Shown here piece after piece: positions 1-12,146 of a stretch of 64,000 nt of DNA. The notes beneath the pieces were generated by a model. It saw nothing but the letters and a program-made list of their open reading frames with translations. It had not been told where the DNA came from and made no database searches. The stretch comes from Castor canadensis (lineage: Eukaryota; Chordata; Mammalia; Rodentia; Castoridae). The stretch spans positions 127,194,906 through 127,258,905 of the forward strand of contig NC_133391.1 of the NCBI RefSeq assembly GCF_047511655.1, read 5' to 3'. Numbering within the stretch: position 1 is the stretch's first letter; each line of letters starts with the position of its first letter. A program made the position numbers and the translations under genes.

Positions 1-251
1 TAATCATCAGTCTTCGAAGGAATACATGAGTATGTATTTCCATACTTCAGGAAATAGATCTTAAGAATATATAAGTGCTCCATATTTTATTTACGTTGAA
101 AAAGATTCAAATGTCTTATATTTGGTTTTATAAAGTGGCATATGGATTTTTGTGGGAGATGAGGAGTAAATAGTCTTTAAATTCTTTATGATGCTGGAAC
201 CATAGAATGAATTTCTGAAGAAAGCAAAATTCCTTTACAATTAACAACAGC
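1..251. other. AT-rich sequence, nothing recognised
   Basis: No open frame, repeat family or RNA gene could be supported here. The base composition is typical of mammalian intergenic or intronic DNA. Confidence 0.5.
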
Positions 252-385
252 CAGAGGCGATGGCACATCCCTGTAGTCCTAGCTACTGGGGAGGCTAAAG
301 CAGGAAGATCGCATTTCAAGGCCAGCTTGGACAATATAGTAAGCTCCCTCCATCTCAAAAAAACTAATTAAAAAATAGTTTAATT
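252..385 (+). mobile_element. B1-like SINE monomer
   Basis: The stretch follows the 7SL-derived B1 plan: a decayed promoter-side block, then 'tgtagtcctagctactgggg' and 'aggccagc', and an A-rich end around 354-385. It stands alone, without the ID-like tail seen on several other SINEs in this window. It is diverged, so I read it as an old, inactive copy. Confidence 0.7.
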
Positions 386-1084
386 TATTTATCTTTACAA
401 ATTTGGAATGAAATCCCAAATGTGGTGGAAAACAGTATATTTTCATTAAGAATCACCAACTTTACTCCCTACCGAACAAATTAAGTGTGCATTCCTCCTT
501 GACATTTAATACGTGAAACCATAAAACCATAATCTACTTTTTTTCATTTCTTGTGCCTGCTGATTTAACCTAAAATCTGAGCCATTTTACTACTCAGTCT
601 TAATAGCAACAAAAACTCCTGATATGACATAATACCATCTTAAGTTGAATTTACTCACTTGGGCCAGAGGTTCATTACCAATGCTGAGTAAGCTACACAT
701 TAGAAAGTGTTGCTGGAGGTGGATCAGGGGAATGGGAACCTGAATAATTGGAATCTGCTTTGTGAAATCTAGGTGAATTCCTGGTAAGATTATTGGCAAT
801 AATTTTTCACCACTCTTTACATTGTATCTACAGTTCTGAGAGTTTTATTCCCAGACAAGGCCAAATTACCAGGATGGACAGCCTCTTAGGTGGGGAGCCC
901 TCTGGGCCCTCTTCACCCCTCCAGCCAAGGAGGTACCTTGGAGACAAGAAAAAAGCTCATCTCTTTCCCCAGTCTGCCCTGAGTTTGCCTTCAACTAGCA
1001 TCACCCCACAGGGACTGAGGAGAAATGAAATTTGCTTAACATAAATCAGAAACAGAACTGTATAACTTTTTAGCTAAATCATTG
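386..1084. other. Unique sequence, no feature recognised
   Basis: The stretch has no convincing exon, RNA gene or repeat. The short open frames on both strands look like chance frames, with no splice or codon-pattern support. Confidence 0.45.
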
Positions 1085-1240
1085 AAGGGGTGGTACTTAA
1101 TGCTTCCTTCTGCCAAAGAGGGATATTAAGGGCCAGAGAAGGTAGATCCTAACATTGTGCGACTAGTCAGCAGCAGAGAAGAGAGGCAAGCCCAGGACTT
1201 AGCTTCCCCAGCAGTTCCTACATCCTCTCTGGGCTGCTTT
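1085..1240 (-). repeat. MIR-like ancient SINE, antisense
   Basis: The block resembles the reverse complement of MIR: a 'gccagagaaggta...' segment, then the 'agtcagcagcagag' region and 'caggactt'. Divergence is high, as expected for a mammal-wide element, so the edges are approximate. Confidence 0.45.
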
Positions 1241-2879
1241 GCTTCCTAGGAGGGATGGCTGTCACACCCCTGGAGGAGGAGACTTCTGTTCCCAGACTCC
1301 CCACCATGATGCAGGCTATCTAAAGTGGAGGAAGAACACAGACCACTATCAACAACTTTCAAGTAGCTAGGATAACAGTGAGCCACTGGCACCCAGCAGT
1401 TCAGCAAATATTAATTGAGCATCTGCTTATGTACCTGCTTGTGTTATCCTGCATTCTGACAGCACCAAGGTGAATATGACACAGCAATTTATTACAAGGG
1501 TGACTATGACCGGAGAAGTCTATTTTTCAATACTCTACAATAACTGTCTCCCCTATAATGCTTTGCAAACAGAGGTATGCCCTAATGTATCTAGAGCCAT
1601 GGATTAAAATGATTGTTTCTTCCTGAAGTTCCCATTTTTCCTTAATTATAATTACTCTCCTTAATTTTATGAGAGAGATTTTTTTGTATTCAAGTTTTAA
1701 GCTTGGGCTGTCTGGGGTAGTTTCTTCTCAAACTCAAAGTATGCATTAAATAGGTGATTATCCTTTTACTTTCTGATATGGATAGTGTTACATATTAGAA
1801 TTATGCTAGGGAATTGAGGAACTAAAGAAATTAAAATGTGATGTGTAATGTTAAATATTTCAGACTGCCACACAATGTATCACTTTTTCAGAATTATTTT
1901 AAAGGTAAACAAGAGCAAGACTTCAAAGAAGTCTCTCCCAAGTGGATGGCTACCTCTAGCTTCACCTTAGAGTCATGAACTTATTTAGCTCCTCTGTATT
2001 TGGTGTCCTTTCAGAAGCACTGGTTTAGATTATACAGTGTTTTTAAGTGCCAAAATCAGAATGATAAAATGTCTGAAGGAAGAGCATGAGGCTGAGCATT
2101 CCAGTTGAATCTGAACTTGGAAACAATGAGACACAAATACTTTCAGATGAACTGATTCATTTTGATCTTATAAACATCCTAGAAGAAGTCCACTGGCACT
2201 GGACTGTTTCCACTGCTGCTGTGCTCTTGGCTCTTTCAGTTCCAGGGAAAGCTGGTCTGCCATTTCCGGCTACATTGTTGTGTTTTTCTGCCTTGCCCCT
2301 TATGTCAATTCATTGCCACCAACACAGGGTTTGGATCCTGCCTCTCCCACTGTCCTGCACAGCCACCTGTCCTGCCTGCGATGGGTTGAAATGGCCAGCA
2401 GACCGTGCCTTTCTGGCCAAGTAGAGCCCACACTCTGTGGACCATTGTTTCACGGGGCCACACTGCGTCCCCACCATCAACAGCTGTGAAAGGCTTCCCA
2501 TGCTGTGAAAGGAGGGCCTGGAAAGGCTTCTGGGAGCATCAGTTCATAGGTCACCGCAACCAACAGAACAATACGCGATTATTCAAAAAGCTCCAATTCA
2601 TTTTCCTCCGCTCCTCCCCCATGGTTACCCTTGAGAGAAAACTAATTTGCAGAAAAATAGCCCTTTCCAGCTACCTTCTTCTCCGAAATGTATGCTGACC
2701 GCGAACTCTTGTCTCAGTGGCTCCTTATTCTTCTAGTCAATGCTCCAGCGTGCTGAAAAGCAGTCTTCTCCTTTAAAAACCTCCCCCAGCCCCCTCAGCA
2801 CCTCTGTCTGGGAGATGTTTTCTTTCCCTTCTATTCTTTGCTTCTCTTTTTAACATGTGTGCTGAAATTGGCACTTTCT
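1241..2879. other. Unique or unclassified sequence; trace of ancient repeat near 1390-1500
   Basis: The block at 1390-1500 ('cagcaaatattaattgagca') recalls an old mammal-wide element. The rest is unrecognised. A 112-codon open frame at 2086-2424 (+) has no flanking splice or initiation support and no recognisable domain, so it is not annotated as a gene. Confidence 0.4.
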
Positions 2880-3190
2880 CTTTTCAGTTCCCTCCCTTTC
2901 TAGTATTAATGCAGGCAGCTACGGAGAATGTGCGCAATTTTTCCAGTCTGTGCACTCGGCGAGCCCATGGGTGATGGATGAAATGTAACAAGCTCTCCCT
3001 TACATATCACTATTTAAGTGCAGCGTCTGTGCCGCCTGGTGATGCATGGTGTTATCCAAAGCGCCCGACGCAAGCAGGGAGCCAAGGCTGCCTCCACCGC
3101 TGTCTGCGTAAATAATGGCGTTAATGGCGTTTGGTGCAAATGAGTCTCCTACAGAACACGTCGTCGTCGGGCCTGTTTATCTCCTTATGA
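2880..3190. promoter_or_regulatory. Candidate conserved CpG-retaining regulatory block
   Basis: I count about 16 CpG dinucleotides between 2930 and 3172, in a window where CpG is otherwise rare. The block also holds TAAT-type homeodomain cores, a 'tatttaagtgcagc' stretch near 3011, a repeated 'aatggcgtt' around 3114-3132, and 'acgtcgtcgtcgg' at 3159-3171. No open frame spans it. Retained CpGs outside an ordinary island suggest constraint or lack of germline methylation. This could be an enhancer, a small CpG-rich promoter or a non-coding exon. Conservation cannot be tested from one sequence. Confidence 0.4.
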
Positions 3191-4749
3191 TTTCTCTTTG
3201 TCAAGAAGCCGCTCTTCCTCTCTGGGGCTTCACCAGTGTGGTCTGCCTTGGCGATGGGGGGAGGAGGAAAGGTCTCCGGAGTTCAAGATTTTGTAACTGA
3301 TATTGAACGCCAGGGAGAATGGATGCCAAGGTCAGGTTAAGAATAAAGAAAATTGATTCAGGGGTCAGGGTCAGGATGTGAAAGGCCTTGAATGCTGCCA
3401 AAATATTTTCATTATCATTGTTTTTGTTATGGAAAAGATCAGGCCTTGTGTAAGGAGGCTAAGAGGAGAGAGAAGAGCAGTCTTAGAGAAAGCTAGGGGA
3501 ATCAGCATCCTATCTGTGATTAATTGGGTCTGTTTCCCAAGTTTCTTTGCCTGACTTTAGCCTCCTTTGTAAAAGTATGTGGATGGACACTGTTAACGAA
3601 GCCTTTTCCCCTAGAACAGCTCTGGCCTTGGTCTGAACTCTTCTCTTCTCTCTTCTCTCTCATCCCCACCCCCCCACCTCTCTCTCAGCTGGAGACAAGT
3701 TCTTCCAATTCTATTTGCAGGAGTCAGCTATTTATGCATTACTGTGATTCCACTTTTCACCCATGCCTACAACATATCTACAACTCAGGGCTGTATATTT
3801 TAACAAAATCTTGTTATTATTGGAGCTCTGACCTGATTTTGTTTCTATATTCTGAAGCAGAAAAGACTCCTGTGGCATGAAATTAGCAACACATTCTGCT
3901 AGTGTGTTAATTGTGTGAGAGCTTTTTGGCAGGAGAATCTCCTAGCACAACACAAAATTTATTTTTTATTTAAATTTGGTAGCAATTTCATATTGTATTT
4001 AAGGAGAGACTCTACGGCTTAAACCACTTGGGATTTACTGTACACTCAGGAAAAGAAAAAAAAATCTGCCTAATGCAATGGTGCAGAAGAAATTATGTAA
4101 TTTTTTTACTTATCAGGAAGCTGCTAGTGTGGATTTCTTCATGAGAAATTGGTATTCTTGGGCAGTGGTTTGGGACATCCTTGGGCCCCAGTGTGATATC
4201 CAAATGCAGTTGAATCTAGCCAGTAGCAAATTCCCTTCTTTGATAAAAGCAAGCACACATGAAAAGCAGAAAGTTAAAATCTCCCAGGCCAGCGGGACTA
4301 TTTTTCTCTAATGGATAGCCTTCCTGAATCCCCAAAGACCAGAGATAACATTGTATGAACATGGCTGTCCCAATAAAATGTGGATGGGGAAGCAATTCCC
4401 AGAAAGGGAGAATGTGGGTAGACAAGCCAACAGACGGATCCTGCAGAAGAGGATGGGCTCCTGCCTTTATCTTAGGTGCAGGAGGCAGCTAGGGATGAAA
4501 AAAATACATATATAATACGTTTACCTCTAGCCATTGTACCAGTTGCATGTCACCTCATGTGGTACCTTGGCCATATCCCAGATGTGTGATTCTCAGTTCA
4601 CTCCTGGTATCAGTAGCACTCTCACCCTCTCCTCTCTGCTCCTGGCCTCTGGTCCATCTCTTAGCCCCACCCTTCCTTCCCTTGCCTGCAAGCACCACTG
4701 AGCTCTTGTCTGAGAGGCTCTGAGCTACCCTGACTGCTCTTGTGGAAGC
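3191..4749. other. Mostly unrecognised sequence with a CT-rich tract
   Basis: A polypyrimidine tract of CT and C runs lies at about 3638-3690. The segment at 3360-3400 weakly recalls an L2-like element. I see no supported gene in the remainder. Confidence 0.4.
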
Positions 4750-4870
4750 AGAGAGATACAGACTAAGACTCAAGTCCCAGCTCCCCCACTCTCCCTAGCC
4801 TTTGTGCCCTTGTGAGGATTATTTCCTTGCTGGGCCTGAGTTTTGCACTGTGGAAGAGACAAACACTTTA
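4750..4870 (+). repeat. MIR-like fragment, sense
   Basis: The order 'caagtcccagctcccccact', 'tttgtgcccttgtg' and 'gggcctgagttttgca' matches the MIR core: description of the tRNA-related region, then the 'cctcagtttcc' type block. It is diverged and its edges are approximate. Confidence 0.5.
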
Positions 4871-4959
4871 GACAAGAACTAAAAAAGATGATGCATATAA
4901 AGCTTCAGGGCTGGCCCATGCCCTGTTAGATCCCTTTGCTTCCTGACCTCTCAGTCATG

Positions 4960-5190
4960 GCAGTTACATCTATTGAACCCACATTAGGGCCAGCCACCAT
5001 GCCAAGTGAAGCATGAACAGAGTTGTCCCCAGAGGTGCCACGGAGTACATAAACACCTCATTTAATCCCCACACAACCTCAAGGGGCAGGATTTCAGTTT
5101 TCTACAATTAGGAGTCTGAAGTGTAGACAAGGGAAGCCACAATGTGAAGGGCAAGTTAGGATTTCACCTTGATTTGTCAGATTCTAAAGT
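4960..5190 (-). repeat. MIR-like fragment, antisense
   Basis: A 'cctcatttaatccccacaca' block is followed by 'ttttctacaattaggag', an internal 'gaagtgtagacaagg' and 'aggatttcacc'. This is the reverse-complement order of a MIR and its 3' segment. It abuts the MER5-like remnant. Confidence 0.5.
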
Positions 5191-5195
5191 CTTCT

Positions 5196-5312
5196 AAGTC
5201 AGTGCTTCTCAACCCTGCCTAGCTGGGGAGCTATCAAAACACTGATACTGAGATCACTATCTCAAATCAATTGAATGGCAGTGGGGTTGAGTGTGTGTAG
5301 CCTTTAGGAGTT
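5196..5312 (+). mobile_element. MER5-like hAT (Charlie) remnant
   Basis: The start 'agtgcttctcaaccctgc' is the typical terminal sequence of the non-autonomous MER5 group. 'agctatcaaaacactgatac' and 'gtggggttgagtgtgtgtag' follow in the family order. The element is broken by the L1 fragment immediately downstream, and the other half is not evident. Confidence 0.5.
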
Positions 5313-5708
5313 ACAGGAATGATAACATTTCGTTCTTCTTCATGGCTGCATAAAATTCCATTGTGTATAAATACCACATTTTCTTAATCCATTCGTCAGT
5401 GGTGGGGCATCTTGGCTGTTTCCATAACTTGGCTATTGTGAATAGTGCTGCAATAAACATGGGTGTGCAGGTGCCTCTGGAGTAACCTGTGTCACAGTCT
5501 TTTGGGTATATCCCCAAGAGTGGTATTGCTGGATCAAATGGTAGATCAATGTCCAGCTTTTTAAGTAGCCTCCAAGTTTTTTTCCAGAGTGGTTGTACTA
5601 GTTTACATTCCCACCAACAGTGTAAGAGGGTTCCTTTTTCCCCGCATCCTCGCAGGGAAAAAGTTGTCGTTGTTGGTGGTGTTGCTGATGATGGCTATTC
5701 TAACAGAA
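5313..5708 (-). mobile_element. LINE-1 ORF2 C-terminal fragment, antisense
   Basis: On the minus strand, 5311-5517 keeps an open frame of 68 residues that reads as the C-terminal part of L1 ORF2, with segments such as 'TPMFIAALFTIAKLW' and 'MEFYAAMKKNEMLSF'. Upstream ORF2-coding sequence continues to about 5705 but is broken. The 3' UTR and poly(A) are missing, so the copy is truncated at both ends. It lies between a MER5-like remnant and a SINE. Confidence 0.85.
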
Positions 5709-5890
5709 AGGCACCAGTGGCTTACACAGGAGGATAGCTGTTCCAGGTCAACCCAGGCAAACAGTTCGTCAGACCCTATCTCGAAAACGCCCAACACAAT
5801 AAAAAGGTTGGCAGAGTGGCTCAAGTGGTAAAGTGCCTGCCTAGCAAGCATGAAGCTCTGAGTTCAAACCCCAGTACGGCCAAAAAAAAG
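5709..5890 (+). mobile_element. Composite B1-ID type SINE
   Basis: A truncated B1-like part ('aacccaggcaaacagttcgt', 'accctatctcgaaaac') is followed by a tRNA/ID-like tail. The tail holds an A-box-like 'tggctcaagtggtaaagtgc' and a B-box-like 'gagttcaaacccc', then an A-run at 5882-5889. This dimer plan is a rodent feature. Confidence 0.85.
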
Positions 5891-6214
5891 TTATAAGAGG
5901 AATTCAATCTTATGTCGTATTGTACTGCCTAACCCTCTACCACTGCCCATGCTACATAAATTAGGACTTCTTAGCCAATACAAATTTCAAATATTGTCTG
6001 CTTAATAATAATTACACTAGTATTTACCATTGATGAAGGAACTACTATGGGTTCTTTATGTTAGCTCTGATTCTCACAGCAATCATGCAGGAATAAAATA
6101 CAGTGAGTTTTCCTGGTTCAGAGAACTATAAATAACTTAGCTCCTGGCACATGCAAGCCCTCACTCAGCAATATTGTTAATATCATCATCATCTCTTGAA
6201 TCTTCATAGCAGCT
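5891..6214. other. Unrecognised sequence
   Basis: I see no gene, RNA or identifiable repeat in this interval. Confidence 0.4.
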
Positions 6215-6370
6215 TCCAGACCTGTTGACTCGGTCTCCTTAACATCCCTGGAATCTGTCCAATCCTCACTGTCCCTACTGCCATACCTTCTAACAACTCC
6301 CTGCATCCAGCCTCATTCCATTTTCTATACTACATACAGCCAGGATAATCTTCTAAAACACAAATGCCCT
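6215..6370 (+). repeat. L2-like ancient LINE fragment
   Basis: The order of a CT-rich 5' part, 'catccagcctcattccattt' and 'acagccaggataatcttcta' followed by 'aaaacacaaatgccct' resembles the mammal-wide L2-type consensus. Divergence is high. Confidence 0.4.
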
Positions 6371-8144
6371 GGCTGTGAAGGGGTGGTGATTGTCAGGGTC
6401 AGGTTGGGCCCTTCATCAAAGCACCTAGTGCAGGGGCAGATAGTGCTAAAATCTTCTCCCCATTTGGCTTGCCAGGCATCCAGGCAAGTATACCACATGC
6501 CCCTGAGGACTGGTGTCTGTTCGTACTTCCTGGGCCCAGAGGTGTGTAATTTGGTCTGGGGAAAAAGGAATGTGTTTTTTTAAGTCACACAAAGGTTCCA
6601 TCTTAACAGCACTGAATCTGCTTCTCTGAATAACTATGTCAGATGAATGTGAAAATTTAAATAAAACCAAGGCTCCCTGGGGGAGTTACAATTTAAACCC
6701 AGGCTGTCAGTCTTTCAAGATCGTGTCCTTACCCCTCCTATTTTCCCTGGAATGCAGAGAAGTTATGTTTTCTGGGGTTTCTCTCTCTGTAGGCCAAATG
6801 GGAGAAGCTTCACATAGCTGAGAAGTACAGGCACTCGCTTACAGGCCAAAGTAGGCCAGCAAAACCCAGTCAGTTTGTTTCATTTGCCTATCTCATCTTG
6901 TTAAGGCCTCAATTTCTTCAACCTCCAAAAAAAGTGGATAAAACTTTTAATGAAGAGGTCTTTCTTAAGAAAGAGGGACCTAGGTGACAAGGGAAATGGT
7001 GATGTTTGGCATCTGACCTCCATTTCAGGTAGATTCATTCCAGGCTACCTATTTGGTAGCTGAGGTAGAGGTAAAGAAAATGATACTTTAATGAGATAAT
7101 CTATGATTATTCTTCTCTATCAGATCATTGCTTTACTTGCTTCAGACTGAATGCTTGGCACAGCATTTTAGAACCAGGAGGTTTCTAATCTAGTCCAGTG
7201 GTTGGTATCCAATAGCACCTTTAAAGATAAGGGTCTTCATAAAATAATTCAGAGCTCTGGTATACATTGGCACAGACTCAAAAAAAATCATATCTCATTG
7301 CCTTTGACTAGAACTTGAGTAACTAAAATGTGAAAACTTTGAACATCTCATGCTAAATTCTGGTTAACATCTCTTAATTACTCTCCTTAATTAATAAAAA
7401 TGAAAATGAAGTCATTATGACCCAAAATCCCACTCAGATTCCATGGCAGATTCCTGATTCCTAGACTAGGGGTTAGTTTTACCATACCATTCTGTCATTT
7501 TCTTGACATTTAGATCAATGATGAATTTTGTTTGATAATTGGGTCAAATCATGCAGCCTAAATTTCAATGCAATAAGTTCTTTTCCAAGTTTTCATTTTA
7601 AAGAAAATGATAGCTACTATAAATTTAAATTTAAAATCAGATTACTTTCAATCAATAGAAATTAATACCATGAAAACAAACCGTAGTCATTGAATTCTAG
7701 CTGACTGAGACCTGTTCACTCTATGTTAAGGAAAGAGGGTAGGAGAGATGAGAAATGATAGAGAGGAGTTAGAGGAAAATTGACATTCAACTAGGCTCTC
7801 TCTAGATTTTTCCAGAATATGGAAAGGCAATAAAAGGGGAAATATTTTTCACACAAAAATGATCTCATGTTCTCACTGCCTTCATCCCATGGGAGAAAAA
7901 CCACATTACAGAGGTCATAAAAGAAGTCAGAAATGGAGCCCTGGTCCCTTCATGTTATCCTCCCCTTTCTAGATGGCCAAAAGATGCACCCCTTTTTCCT
8001 CTTGGGCAGACCATCTCTACTTTCTCCTTTCATCTCATTTTTCACCCCATCACCAGGGTCCTACCTCTACGCTACTCGGTCTTAATCCCTGGAGCAGATC
8101 ATGAGGGACTTGGGACATTGGAGACAGAAGAGGGAGTAGTGTGA
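6371..8144. other. Unique or unrecognised sequence
   Basis: Only short chance open frames are present. Several AT-rich stretches (for example 7610-7640) occur, but no RNA gene or named repeat could be supported. Confidence 0.4.
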
Positions 8145-8486
8145 TGTCAGCTTTCTATCACTATAACAAAATATGTGAGAAAATCAACTTATAAGGAGGA
8201 AAGATTTCTTCTGGCTTATGGTATCAGAGGTATCCATCCATGTTGTTTGTGGCAACGCAGAACATTATGGCAGGGAGGGTGTGGTAGAGCTTACCTTATA
8301 ACAGTAGGCAAAGGGAGAGAAGAAAGGGCTGGGGTCTCAATATTCCCTTCAAGGGCAGGTCCCCAGTACACAAATTTTCTTTCACTAGGCCAACATTTTA
8401 AAGGATCTACCCCCTCCAAATAATGCTGATGACCAAGACTTTAACACATAAACCTTTGGGGGACAACCTAGATCCAAACTGTAACA
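8145..8486 (-). mobile_element. MaLR (MST-like) solo LTR, antisense
   Basis: The block runs from 'tgtcagctttctatcactat' to 'gatccaaactgtaaca', the reverse complement of an MST-type LTR. It includes 'aaggaggaaagatttcttct', 'tcaatattcccttcaagggc' and 'ctttgggggacaac' in the right order. Ends fit TG...CA. Flanking 5-bp duplications are not convincing. No internal sequence is attached, so this is a solo LTR. A related copy lies at 40597-40965. Confidence 0.8.
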
Positions 8487-8541
8487 GGTAAAGAGGAGCA
8501 GGAGGAGGAGGAGAAAGAGGGGGTGGTGGTGGTGGTGGTGT
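8487..8541 (+). repeat. Purine-rich tract ending in (GGT)n
   Basis: A 'gaggaggaggag' type tract is followed by a G-run and about six GGT units at 8521-8540. It is a simple repeat directly next to the LTR end. Confidence 0.85.
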
Positions 8542-10089
8542 TAGTACACAGAGCTTATTGCATATTCCTACTTAATAATCCAGACTGGTTTAGGCCTGTG
8601 CTTTCCTTCTTGTGTCCATTGTTCTGTGGGGTACAAAGGAATGTAAAGGCCAATTCTTATAACCCAATAAAGCCTTTCAGCCCCTTTCCCTCTTGGCCTT
8701 CTTGCCCTTTCCCCTGCTCTTCCACAAGCAGAATGTTCTAGTCTCACCCTTCATAACTTTTATTTGGCCCTGCCTTCCTTCTCATTCATAAATCACAAAG
8801 TATCTTGTCATTTGATGATGCAGACTAGATAGATTAATTACCAACATTTCCTATCCTGTTTACCACACTATCTGACTGAATTTTGGAAATTCAATCATCC
8901 AGAGTCACACAGAGTGTGGTCATACTTACCAGCTCCTTTGTGCTTGAATCTCTCAATCAGCTGCTCCTGGTCCCAATGCTCCTCATGCTTGTTAATGCTA
9001 TAAAGCCCTGATTATCTAAACTTCCTCTATCCAGAAACCCTGTTACCTGAACTGAGGTTGTGTGACTAGATGTGTTTTATTTACTTTGAAAACTGGCTCA
9101 CCTGAACCACTGCTTCTCTGGCTTAATTCAAGGTTTGCCTAGATTCTTCAGATCGCAGGGCCTTGGAGATCCCTTCTCCATTTTCTTATTGTTTAACCTA
9201 TGCTGCAGAACAAGTCCAATTGCAGTTGTCCTTCTCTGGTGGAAACATATGCCACATTATCTGAGTCCTGCATCCTTTCCACTGGCTTTGTTCCTGCATT
9301 CTTTTAAAATACACACTAAAAAATAATAATTGGACATTTAAAACTTCCTATGGTATCCGGAGGTAGCAGAGCCAATGGGAAAGGATGCTGTCCTGTATTG
9401 AGCGACCCATGTTCTTGGCTTGGTACTGTAATCATGTGTGAATTAAAGCAAAGCTCCTAACCCCATGTATGTCTGTTTCTCAAGCAGTCAGTTGGTGATA
9501 ATAGTATCCAAACTTCCTTGTTACCTAGTGTTCTGTGGATAATAGGGAGTGCAGCTGTAGAAAAGTTTTAAAAAGAATATCATTCTTTTGTAATAGATCT
9601 TAAGTGACTCATTCATAATTAATAATCTAGAGTCCTTAATAATTATTTTTGCAATATATAACATTTTGCAAAGAATAAGATGGAGGGATTTTTTTTAAAA
9701 AGCACCAAATTGAAGCTTTTTCTAGACATACAGAAATTCTGATTCCTTCTGAATGAGCATTCTCTCTCTTCCCATACACTTCTCATAATAGAAATATCAC
9801 TGTTTCTTTTTAAAGTTTCTGTTACTGAGCTCTCAGACATTTCTTTCTTGCATAGGGCAGAAAAATATCCCTTCTTGAAATTTTTACCTCTGTGTCCTAC
9901 TGCAATTCAATTTACCTGCCATTTACCAACCACCTAGTATAGCAAAATCATGTGTCAGTCACCTGGGGTTACAAAGAAAAATTCCACTTGGAAACAGCAC
10001 TCTAGATCTTTGCAAATAGTAGGATACCTAAGACATGTTCTACAAATGAAAGGTCAAATGTAGTGTTGGATTTTTTAAACATAGAGATA
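8542..10089. other. Unique or unrecognised sequence
   Basis: No coding, RNA or named repeat feature could be supported. Short open frames at 8523-8741 and 9135-9326 lack any context. Confidence 0.4.
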
Positions 10090-11760
10090 CTTTCACTACT
10101 GGCTATGATAGATTAACAGAGACCAGATTTACCTTCCTCCCTGGACCTACCAAAATAATGAACAAAATAATAGTTTTCATGACAGAGACTATCAAATAAC
10201 AAAAGTCAGTGATTCTCAAGAGAAAGGAAACAAACAGCTGCCCCTAAAAAGTAGGCTCCACAAATCTCACAGCTTAAAAGAGCTTAGTCTCCCATACAGA
10301 GAATCCAGCCACAGGACTCCAGTGTATTCAGTCTCTAAGGAAATTCAAGATAGCTAAGACAAGGAACTGAGAAGGAGAGAGCTTCCCAGAAAACCAATGA
10401 AAGAAAACTGAAACAAATAAAACACACCCAGAGAAATATAGAGGGCCCCCCTTGAATAGTCAGCAAAGTACTGGTCAATGAATGCACATGAGAAAACTGT
10501 ACAATGTGGAAAGTATCACACACACCCAAAAAATAGAGGCAATAGGACCAGGACCATGAATTATGTCTGTTTCTCTCAGTCAGACTAAAAAAGCCTCATA
10601 ATTTGAGGAGCATTGGCCAGAACACTCAGATCATTCTTTTCCCAGTAATGAAAAATAATGCACAATAGACTAAACATAGTTCTGGGTTTCATCTAACAAA
10701 TCTTAAAAACCAGACCTAAAAGGAGCAAACTGTTTAGAAGCAACTTAACTGCATCCTAGAACAAAGCCCAAGAATATTTATAGGAATACAAAAATAGCCA
10801 GTACTCCACAAAAAAATTCACAAAATATGGCATTTGGTTAAAAAAAATACCAGATATGCAAAGAAGCAGGAAAATATGATCAATAATGAGAAGAAATATC
10901 ATCTTACAGAAGTCAACCCAGAAGTGACACAGATGTTAGACTTAACAGACAAGGACATTCAAACAATTACTATAGTCAACAAGTGAAGTATAAACATGAA
11001 AATACTTCAAAACAAAACCTTAATTTCTAAGATAAAAATTATATTAGATAGGACGAGTGGCAAATTGAACATTGTAGAAAAAAATAAGAACATTTAAGAC
11101 ATGGCAGGAAACACTATCATCAATTAAATAGAGAGAGGAAAAATGAATTAAAGAAAATAAAGATTCACTGACTATGTAGCAACTTCAAGTGGCCCAGTGA
11201 TCACATAATTGGTGTCCATGGTGGGGGGGTGGGGTGGGGGGGGAAGGAGTGGAAAGAACAGAAGCTCAAACACAGAGATCATAAAGAAAATGAAACCAAG
11301 GAACATGACAAATTGTTCAAAACAAGTATAAAAAGAAAAATTCTAAAAAACAACCATAGCAAAACCAGATATATTATGTACCAAGAAACAACAAAAACTG
11401 ACAGCAATTCTTCATCAGAAACAATGCAAGTGAGATGACAGTCAACCTTGAATTCTATACTCAGTGAGTATGTCTTTCAGGAATGAAAGGAAAATAAAGA
11501 CTTTCCAGTCATACAAAAGAAGAAAGAAATTGTCACTAGTAGATCAGTGCTACAAGGAAAAAATGCCTAAGTATGTCCTCCAGGCAGAAGGAAAATGACA
11601 CCAGATGTGAATCTGGATCTTCACAAAGGAATGAAGAGCAAGGAAATGGCTGTAACATAGGTAAAGATGTAAGGTGTTTTTCTTATTGTTGAAATCTCCT
11701 TGAAAGGCAACTGACTACTTAAACAAAAAAATGGTGATAGAATAAGGATTATAATATATA
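10090..11760 (+). mobile_element. Old L1-lineage segment (L1M/HAL1-like), sense
   Basis: The A-rich sense strand carries text typical of old L1 or HAL1 sequence: 'tcaaccttgaattctatact', 'ggaaaataaagactttccag', 'caggcagaaggaaaatgaca' and 'tggatcttcacaaaggaatg', in order from 11440 to 11640. Upstream A-rich sequence from 10090 is consistent but less specific. All frames are broken. A G-run at about 11222-11246 lies inside. The exact subfamily is not resolved. Confidence 0.6.
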
Positions 11761-11950
11761 TTATATATAAGTGAAATATAAAATAGCACAAAGTAAGTTA
11801 TAAAAAAAAAAGCACAATTTCTTGGATGGAAGAAGCAGATATAATCTAGTATGAGTTTCTTAATTTGTGTGTGAAGTACAGTATAACAAAACAAAGAATT
11901 TTAGCTAAGAAGACAGCAAAGAACATAAAATGGAATCATAGAAAGTAATG

Positions 11951-12070
11951 TAGTTTGGGCACAGTGTATCATACCTATAATCCCAGTTACTTGAGAGGTG
12001 GAATTTGGGAGGATCATGGTTCACAATAAACCCAGGCCAAAGTTTAGAAAGATCCCATCTTAATAATCAT
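11951..12070 (+). mobile_element. B1-like SINE monomer
   Basis: The block contains 'gggcacagtgtatcatacct', 'ataatcccagttacttgaga' and 'aggaggatcatggtt'-like text, then 'agatcccatctt', in the normal B1 order. It lacks the ID-like tail. Confidence 0.75.
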
Positions 12071-12146
12071 TGCACTATGTGTGTGTGTATGCATTAAAGC
12101 ATCATGTTATGTACTTTAAATTAAAAACAAAGATCCCAATCAATAA

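Noticed and set aside
2086-2424. 112-codon open frame beginning with ATG
   Set aside because: No recognisable domain, no splice or promoter context, and an overlapping frame of similar length on the same strand. Chance is the simplest explanation.
5311-5517. 68-codon minus-strand frame as a separate gene
   Set aside because: It is the surviving C-terminal piece of L1 ORF2 within a truncated antisense L1.
8141-8491. Target-site duplication around the MST-like LTR
   Set aside because: The 5 bases on the two sides do not match well enough to claim one.
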